Assembly: GCA_963743875.1 (NCBI GenBank) | Contig: CAVURM010000004.1 | Coordinates: 1 to 64,000, forward strand | Length of the DNA stretch: 64,000 nt | Reading direction: 5' to 3' | Origin: RHKX01 sp963743875 | GTDB lineage: Bacteria; Actinomycetota; Thermoleophilia; Solirubrobacterales; 70-9 | Part shown: positions 8,392-17,006 of the stretch, piece after piece | Layout of the letters: each line of letters starts with the position of its first letter | Numbering within the stretch: position 1 is the stretch's first letter | Program-made: the position numbers and the translations under genes | The notes under the pieces: model-generated | Database searches by the model: none | Seen by the model: the letters and a program-made list of their open reading frames with translations, nothing else | What the model was told of the DNA's origin: nothing

Positions 8392-8774
8392 GTCGGGCGC
8401 GCCGTCACGGTCGTATCGATTTGACCTGAGTCGGGCGCGCCGCCTTCAGTGTCCACCTGCAGCTGCCGCAGGTCGCCCCAGACGTCCCCGTAGACGCGCG
8501 CCCGCTCCGGACCCTGCGTTCTGGCGACCGCGTTCTTGAAGTTGTCGTAATCGATCTCGGTGGTGAGCTGGGCGATCGCGGCAACCCACTCGGCCCTGCT
8601 GACGATCGCGCGGTGACGGTAGTCGGCTCTCCGGTCCTCGAAGGGCTCGATGTCAGGGATCTGCTCGCGCAGGGCCTCGATGTCCTCGCGGGTGCGGGAG
8701 CGGACGATGACGTGCTCGGGCTCGTCGCGGTGGGCGACGACGCTGTAGAAGCCCTGCGTGGCCATAACCCACAT
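8376..8774 (-). CDS. Conserved hypothetical protein
   Basis: This 132-aa protein contains SVVAHRDEPEHVIVRSRTRE and, later, DYDNFKNAVARTQGPERARV. The latter motif looks conserved, but I cannot assign a function. It starts 5 bases after the stop of the ARPP-1-like gene, so the two form one operon. Its 3' end overlaps the antitoxin-like gene on the other strand by 16 bases. Confidence 0.65.
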   Translation of the reverse strand: MWVMATQGFYSVVAHRDEPEHVIVRSRTREDIEALREQIPDIEPFEDRRADYRHRAIVSRAEWVAAIAQLTTEIDYDNFKNAVARTQGPERARVYGDVWGDLRQLQVDTEGGAPDSGQIDTTVTARPTHRVL

Positions 8775-8779
8775 GGCGC

Positions 8780-9818
8780 TCAGCGTCCCCGGCGTCGCGA
8801 GGGCCGGTTGATCCGGGCCGCGCGCGGGCCGGCATCGTTATCGGTGGCGTCGTCGTCGGCGTCGCTCGGGAAGGCGGTCATCTGGACCATCTCGCCCTCG
8901 ACGATCAGGGCCGAGCCTTCGACGCCGTTGGCATCGAAGCGCGCGGTCTCGCCGAGGCCCGGACCAGGAGTTCGGGAGGCGGCCGGCGCGTCGCACGCCA
9001 GCAGGGTGAAGCCGCGGACGGTGCCGATGTCGACGACCTCGCATCCCCCGGCGCTCTCATTCGAGCGCTGATGGGCGAGCGCGTCGAGCGCGTAACCCTC
9101 GACGATCGCCGGTTGGAGCGCGGCGAAGGCATCGGCGCGGCCGACGAAGTCGAGCATCGCGATCCGGCCGCCGATCACGGCGACGGATCCGCACTGGCCC
9201 TCGTGGAGGTGGACGCCCTCGCGGATCTCGGCGAGGCGGTCGCGGTGGGTCTCGTAGATGTCGTTCATGGCTCCGGTTGGTGAGAGCGAGTGCATCTCGA
9301 CGCCGCGATCGGCGACCTCGGCCCAGACCTCGCTCTGGTCGGAGCGGGCAGCCATCCCGGCCGCCACGTTCTTCCGCGCACGCTTGTTCTTCAGGCGCCG
9401 CATGCGCGGGTCGGCCGCCTGGGGGGAGGGCCGGAAGCGTTCGCCGGCGGCGGCGGCCGTCCCAGCGACCGGCCTCGACACAGCTGACCGGGATCTGGGT
9501 CTTGGAGTTGGCGGCGACGAGGATCGAGATGTCGAGGACCCGGTTCTGCTGGGCCCCGAGGATCTCCTCGCCCTCGTAGAGGAGGACGGCCTTGCCGCTC
9601 TTGTTGTCGACCATCAGGTCGTTGATGGAGGCCCCGCCGGCGAGCTCGGTGATCGCGACCTCGCCCTTGGTCGCGGCGAAGGCGACGTAGTCGAGCTTCG
9701 GCGCGGGTCCGAAGAGGGGGTAGACGGAGAGGGGCCCGGCGACGTCGGGCTCGCCGACGGTGATCGGCTCGGTCAGGTGGGCGGACAGGGGGTTGGAGTC
9801 GTCGAGAAGGTTGCTCAT
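8780..9818 (-). CDS. ARPP-1/DUF6569-like protein, one frameshift
   Basis: The N-terminal part has VLLYEGEEILGAQQNRVLDI and PVSCVEAGRWD, hallmarks of the ARPP-1 (DUF6569) domain. The second part (RPSPQAADPRMRRLK to the C-terminus) follows in another frame after a one-base insertion near 9455 in a CCGCCG-rich run. Read across, it is about 345 aa. The family is of unknown function, found near rhodanese or ADP-ribosylglycohydrolase genes. It sits in a minus-strand operon of three genes (10119 to 8376). Confidence 0.65.
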
Positions 9819-9864
9819 GTGGGTCCAGTCGTTCGGGGGGCAGAGGATCTGACAGGGGCGTTCG

Positions 9865-10119
9865 TCACGTGACCCTCTCCTGGTCGAGTTGCGCAGCCAG
9901 CAGGCCGATGATCAGCCCGAGGAACGTCGCCGAGCTGTCGCGCGAGCCCTGAGCCTCGTAGAGCCGATCGCGGATCAGGACGCGGGTCCCGTCGTCGATC
10001 CCGACCGCCTCCTGGAGGCAGAGCACCGCCTCCATCGTCACGCCGGTGGGCTCGTGGATGGAGCGGAAGGCCTCGATCCGGTCGAAGGCCTGCTCGAGGC
10101 TGGTGGTGACGTCGCTCAT
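9865..10119 (-). CDS. Hypothetical small protein
   Basis: This 84-aa protein starts MSDVTTSLEQAFDRIEAF and ends in a hydrophobic ATFLGLIIGLLAAQL helix. It lies upstream of the ARPP-1-like gene with about 46 bases between and is probably in the same operon. The upstream in-frame extension to 10395 lacks coding character and overlaps the divergent gene, so ATG 10119 was chosen. Function is unknown. Confidence 0.5.
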   Translation of the reverse strand: MSDVTTSLEQAFDRIEAFRSIHEPTGVTMEAVLCLQEAVGIDDGTRVLIRDRLYEAQGSRDSSATFLGLIIGLLAAQLDQERVT

Positions 10120-10315
10120 GGGAAGTGAGTCGCCGCCGCGGTCGAACATCTGACAGCCGGCGCTCGTCAGGTATCTGACTCGAGCGCCGACCATCCCCCT
10201 GCCTACACTGGCAATCCCATCAAGAGCGGCCGAGGGACCGGACCCTGTGACGCCGCCGCAACCAGCCCTTCGGGGAGATGGTGCGAACGCCCGGATCGAT
10301 GGAGGTGAAATCGAA

Positions 10316-10471
10316 ATGAGTGACAGGAAGAAGCCGAAGACGGCGGCGGACGTCGTGCGCGAGTTTGCGGCGCAGGGCAAGTGCAAGATCCTCAACGACC
10401 GCGACGGCCAGACGGTCGCGCGGGTCCCAATCAGCGCATTGAAGCGCCAGAAACCCTCGAGCGATCAGTAG
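10316..10471 (+). CDS. Small basic hypothetical protein
   Basis: This 51-aa Lys-rich protein starts MSDRKKPKTAADVVREF and contains CKILNDRDGQTVARVPISALKR. The GGAGGTG at about 10301 is a good ribosome-binding site and decides the ATG. It is divergent from the 9865-10119 gene. No function is recognised. Confidence 0.5.
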   Translation: MSDRKKPKTAADVVREFAAQGKCKILNDRDGQTVARVPISALKRQKPSSDQ

Positions 10472-10504
10472 GGGAACGGCAGCTGCAAAGTCCTTCGTGT
10501 CTCG

Positions 10505-10532
10505 ACACGGAATTGGCACAAATGGGGCGCCA
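10505..10532. repeat. Insertion-sequence-end-like motif
   Basis: ACACGGAATTGGCACA followed nine bases later by CCACATTTG matches the 7342-7372 element (GGAATTGGCACA, nine bases, CCACAAGT). It sits just upstream of the Phd-like antitoxin. Confidence 0.4.
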
Positions 10533-10601
10533 CATTTGCGTCGATATGCGGCAGGATTGGCAGCGATGCAAAGGGAGAGTGCTACGCTGTGCCACGGTCC
10601 A

Positions 10602-10856
10602 ATGGATGTCTCCGTACGAGAGCTGCGCAACCACACCGCAAAGGTGATCGCGGCGATCGAGAGCGGGGAACCGGTGGTGCTGACGGTCCATGGTCGACCG
10701 GTCGCCGACATCATCCCGAGGGTCGTCAGGAGCGAGCGCCGCTCGACTGAAGCTCTCATGGCGGATCTCGCCGAGATCAGTGCGTTGGCCAAGAAACTTG
10801 GGGTGGAGTCGAATCCTGAGGATTTCCGCTCAGGTTGGACCACGGACGACTTCTAA
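10602..10856 (+). CDS. Phd/YefM-type antitoxin
   Basis: This 84-aa protein starts MDVSVRELRNHTAKVIAAIE and continues VVLTVHGRPVADIIPR, a standard Phd/YefM N-terminus. The tail ends in NPEDFRSGWTTDDF. ATG 10566 upstream is in frame but adds residues without family character. The PIN toxin begins two bases after its stop. Confidence 0.85.
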   Translation: MDVSVRELRNHTAKVIAAIESGEPVVLTVHGRPVADIIPRVVRSERRSTEALMADLAEISALAKKLGVESNPEDFRSGWTTDDF

Positions 10857-10858
10857 CG

Positions 10859-11254
10859 TTGAGCGACTACCTCGCCGACACCAGCACCTTCATCGCCGCC
10901 GAGGGTGGGAGGGATCTCGGGACCGCACCTCCAGGTAAGGGTCGAATCTCGGTGGCGACTCTGATGGAGTTGAGCCTTGGGGTACGGTCGGCAACCGACC
11001 GCGGGACGAAGGAACTGCGGGAGGCGACTCTGGCCAAGGCCCGCAAGTACGTCGCTCTCGCCTATGACGAAGCGGTCGCCGAGACCCTCGCGGCTCTGAT
11101 TCATTCAGCTCGCAGACAGCGCCGACGGGCTCCGGCTGAGGACGCCATCATCGCGGCGACCGCGCTCGTCCATGACCTGACGGTCTGGACCCAGGATGAG
11201 GACTTCGCGGTCCTCGCCGAACTGGAGCCGAAGCTCAGAGTCAAGGTCGGCTGA
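10859..11254 (+). CDS. vapC: PIN-domain toxin
   Basis: This 131-aa PIN protein has LADTST, LMELSLG, PAEDAIIAATA and WTQDEDF, giving the four acidic residues of the nuclease site. TTG 10859, two bases after the antitoxin stop, is the likely start; the frame is open further upstream inside the antitoxin gene. It is the third PIN-type toxin-antitoxin locus within 6 kb. Confidence 0.8.
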   Translation: MSDYLADTSTFIAAEGGRDLGTAPPGKGRISVATLMELSLGVRSATDRGTKELREATLAKARKYVALAYDEAVAETLAALIHSARRQRRRAPAEDAIIAATALVHDLTVWTQDEDFAVLAELEPKLRVKVG

Positions 11255-11263
11255 CCCAGTCCT

Positions 11264-12894
11264 CTATCCCGGCGCCACCACGATGCAGTGGTTCCGCGCC
11301 CGCGAGAAGCCGACGTAGAGCTGCTGGTCGATCGACTCGCCGTCGATGTCCTCGAGCTCGCAGAGGATCACGACCGGTGACTCGAGCCCCTTGAAGCCGC
11401 GGATCGAGCCGAAGCGGATGTAGTTGCCGAGGGGTTTCGGCTCGTCGACGAACTCGTACTTGCCGCAGCCGGCCTTGGCCACCTCCGACTTCTCGATGTT
11501 GTGGGAGCTGAGGACGACGATGTCCTGAGGCGGGACCTCCTCCTGCTCGCAGAGGCGCTCGACCGTCTGTCGGACGATCGTTCGGCTGATCGCTCGGTCT
11601 GGAGCAGCTCGACCTCGCGGCCCTCCGGGCCGATCGCCTCGGGCTCGACCTCGCCGTCGTACTTCTTCATCACCTCGCGGTGGATCGCCTGGGTGTTGCG
11701 GCAGTTGAACACCAGGTCGAAGGGACGGAACTCCTCGGGAACCTCGAGTTGGTTGTCGTAGACGCGCTGGTTGTCGTCCATGAACAGCCAGACCAGCGCA
11801 TCTTCGGGATTGCGGAGCGTTCCCATCAGGACCTCGAGCCAATCGTTGTGGAGGTCCTGAGCCTCATCGACGAACAGCGCGTCGTATTGGGGGCCGAGCT
11901 TCTCGACTGCAGCCAGCAAGGCCAGCGGCAGCTCATCGCTCCAGTACTCGGGGGTCGGCCCGACGCCTTCCTCATCGATTGACAGCGGGATCTCGGCCTT
12001 CCTGACCAGCGCGGTGCAGAGGCCGTGGAACGTGTTGAAGTAGATGCCCGAGTCCTTCTCGGTCTTGCGCAGGTGGTCCCTGAGTCGCTTGTTGAAGCAG
12101 ACGAAGAGCACGTCCTTTCCCTTCGCGGCGGCGCGCTTGGCCTGCTCGACGGCGAGCATGGTCTTCCCGGAGCCGGCCGGGCCGGTCACGACCATGCGCT
12201 TGTCGCGCCCGTGGCTCTGCAGCAGTCGGGCCTGGTCGTGGGTGAGCGTGATCAGCGCCTCCTCCTCGCCGAGGAACTCCTCCGCCATCGGAACCTCGAT
12301 CCGGACCTCGGGCGCCAGCAGCTCACGCAGCTTCTTCATCCCGTTTGCGCCCGGACCGACGTTCTTGGCTCCGGTGGGACGGTGGAAGGCGAAGATGCGC
12401 TCGATCGACTCGGCGATCGTGTCCATCTCGTTGCGGTCGATGATCAGCTGCTCGGGCGCGTCGGGCGCGAGCACGAGGCCGTGTGCGGTGATTTCGGGGA
12501 ACGCGACGGCGTGGCCGATCAGGAGCTTGCCGCCGCCCTTCGCCTGCATGCCACCGAGCTTGCGCTCGAGGTCGTAGCGGTGATCCATCGCCTGGGTGAA
12601 CGGGTCCTTGATGCGTTCCCTCTTGCCGTCGTGGATTCCGTACCACTCACCGTGCCGGCACTCGATCCCGCCGCCCTTGACCTCCAGGCAGAGCACGCCA
12701 CGCTCGGGGTGGACGATCACGAAGTCGATCTCACCGTCCTTCGACCCTTCGTTCTTGTCGCGGACGATCCAGGCGGCGGAGTGGAAGACCTCCCACTGGT
12801 CGTCGAGGCGCGCCTCGAGTGCATCGAAGACCTTCCCCTCAGCTTCACTCTTCAGGTCAGGTTCGAAGAGCGTGCGCGGATACATGACCGCCAT
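11264..12894 (-). CDS. NERD-domain UvrD/Rep-like helicase, one frameshift
   Basis: The N-terminus (SEAEGKVFDALEARL, then DGEIDFVIVHPERGVLCLEVKGG) is a NERD nuclease-related domain. It is followed by Walker A VVTGPAGSGKTML, Walker B-like DALFVDEAQD and GFSRARNHCIVV near the end, the superfamily 1 helicase motifs. The frame changes near 11600 (a one-base loss or two-base gain). NERD-helicases are often found in defence-related settings. It is convergent with the third toxin-antitoxin locus. Confidence 0.8.
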
Positions 12895-12955
12895 CGACCC
12901 ATCCTATGGGTGGGGTCAGGAAGTCGGGCGAATCAGCGACTGAATCCAGACTGAC

Positions 12956-13435
12956 TTGACTGAGAAGGAGGGACCTCTCATCCATACCTACTTCGCCTAC
13001 GGCTCGAACCTGAACCGGTCCGACCTGCGCAGTCGCTGCCCCGGCGGCAGACCCCTGATCGCCGCTCGCCTCGAGGGCTGGCGGCTCGCCTTCCGCGGCG
13101 TCGCCGACGTCGAGCCGGCCCCCGGCCGGGCGGTCCAGGGAGCGCTGTGGTCGCTGACCGAAGGCGACCTGATCAACCTCGACTACTACGAGGGCGCGCC
13201 GAGCCTCTACCGCCGCCGCACCATCGAGGTCGAGACGGCGTCCGGTCGATTGGAGGCGATCACCTACGTGATGACCGACGCCTCCCACGTCGACCCTCCC
13301 TCCGCTTGGTACCTGGAGCGGATCGAGATCGGCTATCGCGACTGGGAACTTCCCCGCCTCGAGCTCGAGCGCGCTGTCGAGGAGGCCCGCGAGCCGGCCG
13401 ACCCGTGTCAGATTCTCGCCCGCAGCTGCGACTGA
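12956..13435 (+). CDS. Gamma-glutamylcyclotransferase-like (AIG2-like) protein
   Basis: The protein has TYFAYGSNLNRSDL, GALWSLTEGDLINLDYYEG and a YRRRTIEV segment, typical of the GGCT/AIG2 fold. The Glu in DYYEG is in the expected catalytic position. Family members cyclise gamma-glutamyl amino acids. TTG 12956 is the only standard start. A better ribosome-binding site (GAAGGAGGG, 12961-12970) lies inside the frame with no standard start after it, so the true start may be noncanonical. Confidence 0.7.
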   Translation: MTEKEGPLIHTYFAYGSNLNRSDLRSRCPGGRPLIAARLEGWRLAFRGVADVEPAPGRAVQGALWSLTEGDLINLDYYEGAPSLYRRRTIEVETASGRLEAITYVMTDASHVDPPSAWYLERIEIGYRDWELPRLELERAVEEAREPADPCQILARSCD

Positions 13436-13441
13436 CCGGGT

Positions 13442-14037
13442 GTGAAGCTGAGAGCAACAACCCGCAGCGGGTCCGTGACCCTCGTTCCCCATCAGTTGCC
13501 CGACGTCTACGGCGGCCCGGCCGCCTGTCTGGCCCGGGCCGCGCTGGGTAACGACGTCTCGATCGCGGATCTCACGATCGGCGAGCCTCCCGAGGAGATC
13601 GAGGACGATGAGAACGTCGAGCTTGGCGACGAGGAGAGCGAGGCCGAGGATTCGGGTCCTGAAGAGGGCGAGATCGAGGTCCGCTTCATGGTCAACGACG
13701 TGCCGCCCGCGCGACGGGTGATCAAGCGCTGGGCGGCCACCGCCGGCTACCGGAGGGTCTGGTTCCGCGACGAGGTCGCCGACCTCGAGACGCCCGACTA
13801 CCTCGACGGCGAGTTCGTGACCGCCTGCCCGAGCTGCCGCCTCGAGATCAGGGACTCAGGCCCGAACCTGATGGGGTTCGTCCGCAAGGCCGGCCACTTC
13901 CCGATGAACTGCTTCGTCTGCGGCACCTTCGTCCCCCAGTGGGAGCCGGTGCGCCTCGAGGAAGCGAGAGCACCTCAGCCTCCCGCCGGCGAAGCCGCGC
14001 AACGAAGACTCCACGCCTTCGAGTCGTCGGTGCTTGA
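13442..14037 (+). CDS. Hypothetical zinc-ribbon-like protein, 3' end uncertain
   Basis: The protein has a strongly acidic segment (DDENVELGDEESEAED) and two Cys pairs, CPSC and CFVC, about 35 residues apart, suggesting a zinc ribbon. Convincing coding sense stops near 13980. The same frame stays open to 14623, but there it only mirrors the minus-strand gene 14093-14578. A one-base loss near 13970 would end the protein at 14037, which is the end given here. It follows the GGCT-like gene by 6 bases. Function is unknown. Confidence 0.45.
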
Positions 14038-14092
14038 GGCGGCGGCCGGAGTGTTCGCACCAAGCTCGGAAATCTGCTCCCGGCCGGCAGTC

Positions 14093-14578
14093 TCAGCCGC
14101 CGCCCAGCCGGTCGAACCACTCGCCGATCGAGCGCACGCCCTGCTCCTGGATCTCGCCGCCGCCCAGCTTGCCGATGCCCATCGGCCCCTCGCCGCTCAT
14201 CATTCGCAGCTTCAGCTTCTGGCCGTCGGTGGTCTTCAGCTTCAGCTCGACGGCGACCTTGTCCATGATCAGGGCGGTGGGCTCGGAGCTGAGGCCGCCT
14301 GCGCCGCCGACGCGAGCTTCGGCGATCTGGTCGTAGGTGAGGGAGAGGGGCTCGCCGTCGGGGTCGAACTTCCTGGTCAGCTTCTGCAGGAGCAGGCGAT
14401 CCTCGGTGACGACGATCGCGACCATCCAGCCCTTGAAGGTCGTCTGCTGGCTGGCGACGCAGGTGCCCAGCACGGTCTCGCCCGGCGCGAGGAGCGACTC
14501 GGCCAGCGGGCGGAGCTTGGATTCGAGATCGGCGATGGGCTGATCGTAGTAGTCGCGGTCCCCGCTTTTCGAGGGCAC
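14093..14578 (-). CDS. PH-like-domain hypothetical protein
   Basis: This 161-aa protein contains LAPGETVLGTCVASQQTTFK, then WMVAIVVTEDRLLLQKLTRK, resembling bacterial PH-domain proteins of unknown role. GTG 14578 is chosen because the longer in-frame start (14656) would overlap the divergent HD-domain gene. The C-terminus ends in SIGEWFDRLGGG. Confidence 0.55.
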   Translation of the reverse strand: MPSKSGDRDYYDQPIADLESKLRPLAESLLAPGETVLGTCVASQQTTFKGWMVAIVVTEDRLLLQKLTRKFDPDGEPLSLTYDQIAEARVGGAGGLSSEPTALIMDKVAVELKLKTTDGQKLKLRMMSGEGPMGIGKLGGGEIQEQGVRSIGEWFDRLGGG

Positions 14579-14627
14579 CCGTCCCCGGGTCGGGACCTGG
14601 TGCGACCATGGTCGCCTGACTGAAAAG

Positions 14628-15239
14628 TTGACCAACCCGCTGAGCCCCCGCTTCACCGAGGCCGTCGCCTACGCAATCGAGGCCCACCGCCATCAATCGC
14701 GGAAGGGGTCGGAGATCCCGTACGCCGCCCACATCCTCGCCGTCGCCTCGCTGGTGTTGGAGATGGAGGCCGACGAGGACGAGGCGATCGCCGCGCTCCT
14801 CCATGACGTGATCGAGGACGTCGGGGCCGACCAGGACGCGGTGATCGAGGAGCGGTTCGGATCCGAGGTCGTCTCGATCGTCCGCGCAAACTCCGACACG
14901 ACCGAGATCCCGAAGCCGCCGTGGCTCCCCCGCAAGGAGGACTACATCGCCGGCGTCGCCACCAAGTCGCCGGCCGCCCTGCGGGTGTCGATCGCCGACA
15001 AGCTCCATAACGCCCGCTCGATCCTCGACGACCACCGCCGCTACGGGAACGAAATCTTCGACCGCTTCAGCAGCCTCAGCGGCGGCCGTTTCGAGACCAA
15101 GCGCGACGGGGTGCTCTGGTACTACGAGTCGCTGGTCGAGGCCTTCCAGCTGCGGCGCGACGAGCTCGGCCCTGGCGGGGCGGCGAAGCTGGACGACCTG
15201 GCTGCGACGGTAGACGAGCTCCGGAGGGTCTCCGTCTGA
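14628..15239 (+). CDS. HD-domain phosphohydrolase, RelA/SpoT hydrolase-like
   Basis: This 203-aa protein has AIEAHRHQSRKGSEIPYAAH, then AALLHDVIEDVGADQD, then DKLHNARSI, matching the HD-type (p)ppGpp hydrolase fold (SpoT-N/MESH1-like). The H...HD...D metal site is complete. No synthetase domain is present, so it may hydrolyse ppGpp or related nucleotides; that is inference. TTG 14628 is the first start with a matching N-terminus. Confidence 0.75.
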   Translation: MTNPLSPRFTEAVAYAIEAHRHQSRKGSEIPYAAHILAVASLVLEMEADEDEAIAALLHDVIEDVGADQDAVIEERFGSEVVSIVRANSDTTEIPKPPWLPRKEDYIAGVATKSPAALRVSIADKLHNARSILDDHRRYGNEIFDRFSSLSGGRFETKRDGVLWYYESLVEAFQLRRDELGPGGAAKLDDLAATVDELRRVSV

Positions 15240-15309
15240 ACGACCAGCTAGCTCGCCTCGCCCCGAGGCCTCGCTGGCGCTGAACCGACCCCGGTTCTAG
15301 GATCGGCGC

Positions 15310-16710
15310 GTGGCCTTTTCTCGCACCGCTCCGATCCGCAGGGAACTCGCCAGGGCGTTTCCCGTTCGACCGTTCTCGGTCGGCTTCTGGGATCGGAGTG
15401 AGCTGCCGGCGACCAGCCCCGGAGCTCTTGGATTCACGGTCCGCTCTCCACGTGCGGTCGCGCAGATCCTCCGCGCGCCTGGCCAGCTCGGGATCGGGCG
15501 CGCATACGTCGCCGGCGACCTCGAAGTCGACGACATCGACAAGGTCATTTGGGTGCTCGACAACTGGAAGCCGCCAGCGCTCGATACCCCGACGAAGCTG
15601 CGCTTGTTCGCCGCCGCCCTCGCCGCCAACGGGATCGCCCTGCCTCCGAAGCCGCCGATGGCCGAGCTCCAGCCGCGGGGGCAGCGCCGGTCCAAGGAGC
15701 GGGACGCTCGAGCGGTCCGCCACCACTACGACCTGCCGCCAGAGTTCTTCGCGCTCTTTCTCGACGAGTCGATGACCTACAGCTGCGCGATCTTCTCGCG
15801 CGGAGCGCAGACGCTCGAGGAGGCGCAGGAGCAGAAGCTCGAGATGGTCTGCAACAAGCTGGCACTCCGGTCCGGTGAGCGCGTCCTCGATATCGGCTGC
15901 GGCTGGGGGAGCTTCGCAACTCACGCCGCTGTTCGGCATGGCGTCGACGTCGTTGGCATCACCCTCTCGGCACCGCAGGCTGAGGTCGCGCGACGCCGAG
16001 CCGCCGATGCGGGCGTCGGCGAGCGGGTCGAGATTCGGGTGATGGACTACCGCGACCTCGTCGGCGAGCGGTTCGACGCGATCGCGAGCATCGGGATGGT
16101 CGAGCACGTCGGCGGCGAGCGGATCGATCTCTACGCCGAGCATCTGGCGGCGCTCCTGCCGTCGGGCGGGCGCCTGCTCAATCACGGGATCGCCCGGTTG
16201 CGGCACACCGACGCCGACGCGGGGCCGTTCTCGGAGCGCTACGTCTTCCCCGACGCCGAGCCGCTGCAGCTCTCGCGCATCCAGCTGGCACTCGAGCGAG
16301 CGGGCTTCACCACCGAGCACGTCGAGGGGTTCGCCTCCGACTACGCCGAGACCCTCCGCCATTGGGCCTCGCGGCTGGACGAGAACCGGGAGCGGGCCCG
16401 GCGGCTGGCCGGGGACGAGCGGCTCCGGGTCTGGCGGCTCTACCTGCGCGCCGCGCGCAACGGGTTCGAGAACGGATTCACCTCGATCTACCAGGTGCGG
16501 GCGAAGCGAAGCTTGATCGCGACGAGAATTGACACTGGTTCGTTGCTGAATCGGCACATCAAGCGCACCACGTGTGACACCGGAGCTGGCAGGCTCGACG
16601 GCGATGTTCAACACCGGGAGGAGCAACCATGTCGACACCGACGTCAAGTCCGTCCACCGAGCGGAACCGTCAGCGAAGCCTCGATCGCCAGGAGCAGATC
16701 ATCGAGCTGA
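15310..16710 (+). CDS. Cyclopropane-fatty-acyl-phospholipid synthase family methyltransferase
   Basis: The core has AVRHHYDLPPEFFALFLD, MTYSCAIFSRG, the SAM site VLDIGCGWGSFA and MVEHVGGERIDLY, all typical of CFA synthase, which adds a methylene bridge to unsaturated acyl chains at the membrane. Family-like sequence ends at IYQVRAKR near 16500. The remaining 65 codons run through IS-end-like motifs and the start of the next gene. A one-base insertion near 16500 would give a stop at 16516, so the printed end is doubtful. Confidence 0.85.
   Translation: MAFSRTAPIRRELARAFPVRPFSVGFWDRSELPATSPGALGFTVRSPRAVAQILRAPGQLGIGRAYVAGDLEVDDIDKVIWVLDNWKPPALDTPTKLRLFAAALAANGIALPPKPPMAELQPRGQRRSKERDARAVRHHYDLPPEFFALFLDESMTYSCAIFSRGAQTLEEAQEQKLEMVCNKLALRSGERVLDIGCGWGSFATHAAVRHGVDVVGITLSAPQAEVARRRAADAGVGERVEIRVMDYRDLVGERFDAIASIGMVEHVGGERIDLYAEHLAALLPSGGRLLNHGIARLRHTDADAGPFSERYVFPDAEPLQLSRIQLALERAGFTTEHVEGFASDYAETLRHWASRLDENRERARRLAGDERLRVWRLYLRAARNGFENGFTSIYQVRAKRSLIATRIDTGSLLNRHIKRTTCDTGAGRLDGDVQHREEQPCRHRRQVRPPSGTVSEASIARSRSSS
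16522..16562. repeat. Tandem insertion-sequence-end-like motifs
   Basis: CGAGAATTGACACTGG and TTGCTGAATCGGCACATC carry GAAT cores 22 bases apart, followed nine bases after the second by CCACGTGTG. Layout and sequence match the 7302-7380 element. It lies at the probable true end of the CFA synthase gene. Confidence 0.4.
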
Positions 16711-16967
16711 TCCGCTCGGTGCCGGAGGGCTTCGTTACCACCTACGGCGATCTCTGCCCGGAGGCGCCGCGGCTGCCCGGGCGCATCCTCTCGACGACGG
16801 AGGAAAAGGACCTGCCCTGGCACCGGATCGTCCGCGCCGACGGCTCCTTCGCCCAGGGCGAGCGCCAACGCCGGTTGCTGCGCAAGGAGGGCATCCCATT
16901 TGCCGGCAACCGCGTCGATATGGAGGTCGCCCACCTGCCTCGCGAGGCGTTGACCAACCGGGGTTGA
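16629..16967 (+). CDS. Alkyltransferase-like protein (ATL), MGMT fold without catalytic Cys
   Basis: This 112-aa protein has FVTTYGDLCPEAPRLPGRIL and PWHRIVRADGS. In O6-alkylguanine transferases the active site reads PCHR; here Cys is replaced by Trp, as in Atl1/ATL proteins that bind O6-alkylguanine and hand it to nucleotide excision repair. The ribosome-binding site GGGAGGAG at 16616-16623 fixes the ATG at 16629. The protein is a single DNA-binding domain. Confidence 0.85.
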   Translation: MSTPTSSPSTERNRQRSLDRQEQIIELIRSVPEGFVTTYGDLCPEAPRLPGRILSTTEEKDLPWHRIVRADGSFAQGERQRRLLRKEGIPFAGNRVDMEVAHLPREALTNRG

Positions 16968-17006
16968 GGGATCCGGGGCTGCGACGCGAGCGGAGGACGT
17001 GATTGG

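Noticed and set aside
12025..12954. Plus-strand 309-aa open frame opposite the NERD-helicase
   Set aside because: It is an antisense shadow. The helicase motifs on the minus strand are unambiguous.
1..13000. CRISPR array or prophage in the accessory region
   Set aside because: No regularly spaced identical repeats were found, and there are no phage structural, integrase or terminase genes. The Cas4-like nuclease belongs to the stand-alone TM0106 type.
13981..14623. Continuation of the zinc-ribbon gene as one 393-aa protein
   Set aside because: This part is rich in Leu/Ala/Asp/Gln and mirrors the minus-strand PH-like gene. It has no sign of an independent coding region.
16526..16710. C-terminal extension of the CFA synthase as a real domain
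   Set aside because: The sequence covers IS-end-like repeats and the next gene's ribosome-binding site and start, so it is more likely read-through after a frame error.
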